The notes beneath the pieces were generated by a model. That model did no database searches. It had not been told where the DNA came from and saw nothing but the letters and a program-made list of their open reading frames with translations. A DNA stretch of 46,460 nt from an uncultured Bacillus sp. (lineage in GTDB: Bacteria > Bacillota > Bacilli > Bacillales_B > DSM-18226), in assembly GCF_946478885.1 (NCBI RefSeq), contig NZ_CAMLDX010000013.1:1-46460 (forward strand), given 5' to 3'. Made by a program: the position numbers and the translations under genes. Positions within the stretch are counted from its first letter, which is position 1; each line of letters starts with the position of its first letter. Shown here in pieces: positions 43,262 through 46,460 of the stretch.

Positions 43262-44007
43262 ATGAGGTCCAAAGCTCTGAGAATATATTTACGGGTTTTT
43301 CGATAGTCCTTGTTTTTGGTGAATGGAAGGAGGATGATCAGTTCCTCCCGCTTTTTTAAAAGTAAAGGAACGATTCCTTGACTGAGTAGATTTTTTTCAA
43401 AAATGCGATGTACCCTAGATAACAGTTCGTAATCCTTGGAATAGTGCTCATAATCTTGCAGTTCGACTACGATAACTGAATAAGGCAGTGAAAAATCTGC
43501 ATCTCAAAGCTCTCCCTTTGAAATAATATCCCTCACTGGTTTAATATTTCCATATAATATATCGAAAATAAAAGAGTCCTTATATTTTTGCCCTGCTTTT
43601 TCAGCTCTTGCTGTTTTTTTGCTCAATATTGACAAATTTAGCTAAAATGTCTGAGGCGGCTTCTAATTGATAATGTCACTTGATTTTTCCAAGAGTGCTT
43701 TTTTTGGGAATAAATAGCCAATCAGAACTCCCTGTTCGTACAGCGGGATATCGTAGGCCTACCACAGTTCATCTGTGGTATTTATTTTGATATGAAAAGA
43801 GGAGTTACCATGTATTTCCACCAAATTGGAGGTGAATATGTTATCCTCTGCTGTTACAAATGCTAATGTTTGAAAAAGGTCATCAGTTAGGAACGTATCG
43901 CGAGAGAAAAATCGGGAGAATTGCTTGGTCAATCCGGCAAATCCGTTTCCAATATTTAATTCATCCAGTAAAGAATTAAATAAATGCAGAAGCTGGTTTT
44001 CGTTCAT
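43262..44007 (-). pseudogene. Decayed PucR/CdaR-type transcriptional regulator
   Basis: The minus strand encodes a regulator broken by several stops and frameshifts. The first 80 codons are open from ATG 44007 (NENQLLHLFNSLLDEL..., ...FHIKINTTDELW) to a TAG near 43759. The next segment continues as YDIPLYEQGVLIGYLFPKKALLEKS, then LEAASDILAKFVNIEQK, KDSFIFDILYGNIKPVRDIIS, and a GGDEF-like CdaR stretch, VELQDYEHYSKDYELLSR through KREELIILLPFTKNKDYRK. The C-terminal HTH is missing. This order is that of PucR-family regulators. The junction to the molybdopterin fragment lies around 43260, so the two were probably joined by a deletion. Confidence 0.55.
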
Positions 44008-44273
44008 TCTGTTTATCTCCACTTCCGCTTTCGTTATTTACGAAGGCTTATCTAGTATTGACATATATTTTGCTTTCAAAGAAATAAAAACAATTGAATA
44101 TTTTTTACTATAATTAGGTATATTTTGTTTCAATCAGTACGCGATGTGTCTGTGGCGGACAGCGGAGACAGTGCAACATATACCGTTCTGAGTAGAGGGA
44201 GAGTACTGATATTAACGGGACTGAGCATGTTGATATACAACTGTCCAATGCGTATGATTTTTATCACAATCTG
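44008..44273. other. Gene-free stretch after the PucR remnant
   Basis: AT-rich at 44030-44130, where a promoter for the old PucR gene may have been, then a more GC-balanced piece (44140-44240) with short open frames on both strands that resemble no family I recognise. Confidence 0.4.
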
Positions 44274-44300
44274 AAAATAAAAACAGGAGCGATCGCCCCC
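44274..44300 (-). terminator. Terminator of the cytochrome c gene
   Basis: On the minus strand GGGGC and GCTCC pair around GATC, with one G-T pair, and TGTTTTTATTTTC follows, immediately after the stop codon of the cytochrome gene. Confidence 0.65.
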
Positions 44301-44304
44301 ATTT

Positions 44305-44706
44305 TTATTTTTTCTCAGCAAGCCATGACGCAACCTTCTCTGCATCCGCTCCTTTTAGGAGTCCGCCAGGCATTGTGTTTTGCCCTTTTTCGATGATGTT
44401 CATAATTTGATCCTTTGATAATTTAGAACCGATGGCGTTCAGATCAGGAGCCGTTCCGCTGACTAAATCTGCCCCATGGCAGGCAGCACAGCTTTGTTGA
44501 AATTTTGAATCGGCTTCACCAGCATCTGCAGTAGGAGTTGTCTCGTCAGCTTTCTGGCCATCGGCAGTAGTTTCGTCACCGGCTTGGTCATCCACTTGTT
44601 TTTCAGTCGTACCTGTATTCTGCTCTGCATCTTCTTCAGCGCCTCCGCAGGCAGTCAGGAAACCGAGACAAGCTAGGCAAACTAGAGCATAGATTAATTT
44701 CTTCAT
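44305..44706 (-). CDS. cccB: Membrane-anchored small cytochrome c (c551, CccB-like lipoprotein)
   Basis: 133-residue lipoprotein cytochrome. The signal ends in the lipobox LTAC, so it is lipid-anchored outside the membrane. An acidic, Thr-rich linker of ~45 residues follows, then a short class I cytochrome domain with CAACH haem attachment and the axial methionine in NTMPGG. This layout is that of B. subtilis CccB and related c551 proteins that donate electrons to cytochrome oxidases. The ATG at 44706 follows GGAGGTGAAATTA; the in-frame GTG at 44715 is part of the binding site. CccA is distinguished by a membrane helix instead of a lipobox. Monocistronic by its own terminator. Confidence 0.9.
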   Translation of the reverse strand: MKKLIYALVCLACLGFLTACGGAEEDAEQNTGTTEKQVDDQAGDETTADGQKADETTPTADAGEADSKFQQSCAACHGADLVSGTAPDLNAIGSKLSKDQIMNIIEKGQNTMPGGLLKGADAEKVASWLAEKK

Positions 44707-45035
44707 TAATTTCACCTCCGTAAAATAGATTTTGTTAATGAGATCTTTTTTATTCCTTAATGAAAACGGAAACGGCAGAACTGAGAAATTGTTTGCTTTG
44801 CCTTTTTTGTTATTCTACACTCCGGTGTGAAGCTGAACACTGCAAAGCCAATGTTGTTATCACGAAGGATATTCTATATGAATTGCGTGTAGTTCAGTAT
44901 GCTAATGTATCCTGTCTAACGGAAAGATAGAGCCCTGCTTTAAGATTATGAAAGGTTGAAGCTGGAAGAAGTATGTAGAATATTTTTTGTGAGAGGGAGT
45001 ATCCTAAAAAATAAAAATGAAGAGGAGTGACAATA
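44707..45035. other. Divergent promoter region between the cytochrome and DoxX genes
   Basis: About 330 bases without a recognisable gene. It must hold the promoters of both divergent genes, but I cannot assign boxes with confidence. Confidence 0.4.
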
Positions 45036-45539
45036 ATGGTCAAGTGGCTAAGAGAATCTATTACGTCTGCTATCCTCATGCTTCTATTCAGATTATATAT
45101 AGGTTCTTCATTTTTACGTTCAGGCTGGGAAAAGGTTACAGGTAATTTTGATGCTTCTGGTTTTATAAAAGGTGCTATTGGCAATGCGACAGGAGAGCAT
45201 CCTTCAGTACAATCCTGGTGGGCTTCCTTTCTTGAAGCATTTGCACTTCCAAATGTCGGCATTTTTAATGTTCTTGTTCCTTGGGGAGAATTACTGGTGG
45301 GTATTGCCTTAATCCTTGGTATCTTTACTACTTTTGCAGCACTAATGGGAATTACCATGAATTTCGCTTTTCTGTTTTCTGGTACGGTCAGCACAAATGC
45401 ACAAATGATATTATTAGCGATTTTTGTTCTTGTTGCTGGAGCCAATGCTGGCAGATACGGCCTGGATCACTGGATATTGCCGATGATTCGCCGCTATACG
45501 GGAAAAGAAGCAAACGAGAACCATTCCCCCAAAAAGTAG
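45036..45539 (+). CDS. DoxX-family membrane protein
   Basis: 167-residue integral membrane protein with about four hydrophobic segments and DoxX-family features: RLYIGSSFLRSGWEKVTGNFDASGFI in the first helix and loop, PWGELLVGIALILGIFTTFAALMG in the middle, and a last helix with LAIFVLVAGANAGRYGLDHW. Family members include terminal quinol oxidase-associated DoxD/DoxX and redox-stress proteins; the exact role here is unknown. The ATG at 45036 is preferred; GTG 45027 is within the AGAGGAGTG site. Divergent from the small cytochrome c, so a respiratory link is possible. Confidence 0.85.
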   Translation: MVKWLRESITSAILMLLFRLYIGSSFLRSGWEKVTGNFDASGFIKGAIGNATGEHPSVQSWWASFLEAFALPNVGIFNVLVPWGELLVGIALILGIFTTFAALMGITMNFAFLFSGTVSTNAQMILLAIFVLVAGANAGRYGLDHWILPMIRRYTGKEANENHSPKK

Positions 45540-45570
45540 TAACTTTTAATCCCCTTTAATCAAAGAAAAG

Positions 45571-45606
45571 GGCTGTCCCCTGTGCTTTTGGGACAGCTCC
45601 TTTTTA
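45571..45606 (+). terminator. Terminator of the DoxX gene
   Basis: GGCTGTCCC (45571-45579) pairs with GGGACAGCT (45590-45598), with a 10-base loop, and TTTTT follows. A strong rho-independent terminator. Confidence 0.9.
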
Positions 45607-45641
45607 TGGTAAATCATTCGTTTTATTATAGCAGTCATTAA

Positions 45642-45839
45642 TTAGGAAATTTCTTTTAATTTTTCTGTTAGCGCCATAAATTTTTCTTTATTTCTATTGA
45701 GTAGAGAGAAGTCAATTTCCTTTAATAATTGAGCTTTTTGGAAATCACGTAAGGCTTTGTCCAAAATCATTTCAGCGATTTGCAAATTTGTAATCTCAAC
45801 TTCAGGTTCTTGAGGTGCATTAAGAAAATTTCTTTTCAT
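45642..45839 (-). CDS. Small IDEAL-domain protein
   Basis: 65-residue soluble protein. The C-terminal half, LLKEIDFSLLNRNKEKFMALTEKLKE, has the pattern of the IDEAL domain: an (I)DxxL core, short acidic/basic turn, then a second helix. The N-terminal half is a helix rich in Ile, Leu and Glu (NLQIAEMILDKALRDF). IDEAL domains occur in small Bacillus proteins of mostly unknown function. ATG 45839 follows AAGGGAGTTGATTTCC. Convergent with the DoxX gene, from which it is separated by a terminator. Confidence 0.75.
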   Translation of the reverse strand: MKRNFLNAPQEPEVEITNLQIAEMILDKALRDFQKAQLLKEIDFSLLNRNKEKFMALTEKLKEIS

Positions 45840-45993
45840 TGGAAATCAACTCCCTTAATCTTTTTTCGATTATAACAAGGATAATTTTAAAATTCAATCG
45901 TTTTGTTTCTATAATTTTTAAATTTTTCCCTCTGATTTGAATAGATGAAATATTCTATCGAATAATAGGAGATTGAACAAATAAAAAGAGAAT

Positions 45994-46021
45994 AAAGGCG
46001 GTATCCGCAGATATCACCTTT
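45994..46021 (-). terminator. Terminator of the SR-repeat gene
   Basis: AAAGG-x-GATAT and ATACC-x-CCTTT-type arms (45994-46004 with 46011-46021) form an 11-bp stem with one mismatch and one G-T pair. On the minus strand ATTCTCTTTTTATTTG follows, so it ends the gene from the right edge. Confidence 0.6.
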
Positions 46022-46036
46022 AACTTTTATGATTGA

Positions 46037-46460
46037 TTAAACTTTTCTATTCGTCAGTTGCAGTAGACACATGTTTCCATCTTTCCAATATCGATTATGG
46101 TACTGGAAAGATTGTGACTCTTCCCTAGAACAACCGCAACGGCGTTGTCTCCTGTAGGAAGAACGTCTGCTTCTACGCGAGCCGCGAGTACCGCGGGAAG
46201 TACCGCGCGAGCTCCTTCGGGAAGAACGTCTGCTTCTGCGTGAATCGCGAGTGCTACGGGAAGTATCGCGTGAGCTCCTGCGGGAAGAGCCTCTGCTTCT
46301 GCGTGAATCGCGAGTACCGCGGGAAGTATCGCGCGAGCTGTTGCGGGAAGAGCCTCTGCTTCTACGCGAGCCGCGAGTACCGCGGGAAGTATCGCGCGAG
46401 CTGTTGCGGGAAGTATCGCGTGAGCTCCTGCGGGAAGAGCCTCTGCTTCTGCGTGAATCG
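46037..46460 (-). CDS. SR-repeat spore coat-like protein (CotG-like C-terminus), 5' end outside the window
   Basis: Open frame on the minus strand entering from the right edge and ending at TAA 46037-46039. The visible ~140 residues are mostly Arg-Ser repeats such as RRSRGSSRNSSRDTSRGTRDS, a 21-residue unit repeated about five times with small changes. The last ~45 residues are different: CGCSREESQSF, then NRYWKDGNMCLL and a basic end. B. subtilis CotG also has Lys/Arg-Ser-rich tandem repeats and a C-terminus with YWKDGNC, so a spore coat protein is the best reading. The start, length and neighbours (cotB, cotH) lie outside the window. CotG repeats are phosphorylated by CotH in B. subtilis; the serines here could be similar targets. 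Confidence 0.65.
   Translation of the reverse strand, partial: DSRRSRGSSRRSSRDTSRNSSRDTSRGTRGSRRSRGSSRNSSRDTSRGTRDSRRSRGSSRRSSRDTSRSTRDSRRSRRSSRRSSRGTSRGTRGSRRSRRSSYRRQRRCGCSREESQSFQYHNRYWKDGNMCLLQLTNRKV
46146..46460 (-). repeat. 63-bp tandem coding repeats of the SR-rich protein
   Basis: About five units of 63 bases, each coding 21 residues, extend to the window edge. The unit nearest the edge has an extra 7-codon insertion (a second SRDTSRNS-type segment). The repeats raise local GC well above the surroundings. Confidence 0.8.

Noticed and set aside
43126..43359. Plus-strand 77-codon open frame in the pseudogene area
   Set aside because: It is the reverse reading of the PucR and molybdopterin remnants, which make better sense on the minus strand.
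44130..44345. Small minus-strand open frame overlapping the end of the cytochrome gene
   Set aside because: Overlaps the cytochrome coding end and its terminator, has no binding site and no family resemblance.

Overview
The window reads as chromosome of an endospore-forming, low-GC Bacillaceae. Signs of this are strong AGGAGG-type ribosome binding sites, a CdaS-type sporulation diadenylate cyclase, a LysM-GH18 spore-cortex-type hydrolase, a GerAB-type germination permease remnant, an IDEAL-domain protein, a small lipoprotein cytochrome c, and an SR-repeat coat-like protein at the right edge. I saw no rRNA or tRNA gene, CRISPR array or intact insertion sequence.

Layout. (1) 0.2-6 kb is a sporulation/germination block: an orphan multi-PAS histidine kinase, a decayed gerAB-like gene, cdaS and a LysM-GH18 hydrolase. 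(2) 6.1-12.5 kb is a 2-aminoethylphosphonate module: a DeoR-family regulator diverging from an ABC importer (ATPase, fused permease, binding lipoprotein), phnW and phnX. The divergent promoter region carries an unusual 11-bp phased AATTT array. (3) 12.5-28.5 kb is a bacterial microcompartment (BMC) locus. A PocR-domain histidine kinase and AraC-type response regulator diverge from an operon for shell proteins (BMC-H, PduB-like BMC-T, PduK-like BMC-H with a Cys-rich tail, EutN-type pentamer, PduT-like BMC-T), PduL, an EutJ-like protein, a flavoprotein, a CoA-acylating aldehyde dehydrogenase, an iron-ADH homologue that has lost its metal ligands, a glycyl radical diol-dehydratase-type enzyme, its activase and PduS. 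It looks like a pdu operon whose B12 diol dehydratase has been replaced by an oxygen-sensitive glycyl radical enzyme. (4) 28.7-42.9 kb is a sugar-acid catabolic block: an IclR regulator, a YagE/YjhH-like 2-keto-3-deoxy-sugar-acid aldolase, two tandem FucO-like dehydrogenases sharing a 541-bp identical tract, an IlvD/Edd dehydratase, an MFS transporter, a split UxaA-family hydro-lyase, a LarA-family nickel-pincer racemase/epimerase, and the cofactor genes larE, larB, larC1 and larC2. (5) 43.0-44.0 kb holds two decayed genes: a PucR-type regulator and a molybdopterin oxidoreductase fragment. (6) 44.3-46.46 kb has a cytochrome c551-like lipoprotein, a DoxX-family protein, an IDEAL-domain protein and the end of an SR-repeat coat-like gene.

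How they may work together (inference). The aldolase block would cleave a deoxy-keto sugar acid to pyruvate plus a short aldehyde such as glycolaldehyde or lactaldehyde. The FucO-like enzymes would reduce the aldehyde to a diol. If that diol is 1,2-propanediol, the BMC could dehydrate it to propionaldehyde and oxidise this to propionyl-CoA and propionyl phosphate. The degenerate BMC alcohol dehydrogenase, together with PduS and a PduT with Cys38, suggests NADH is reoxidised by exporting electrons through the shell rather than by making propanol. Four cre-like sites, before the PocR kinase, the first shell gene, the glycyl radical enzyme and the uxaA/larA group, suggest shared carbon catabolite control. 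The LarA homologue beside sugar-acid dehydratases is the best candidate for an undescribed activity: a nickel-pincer sugar-acid epimerase.
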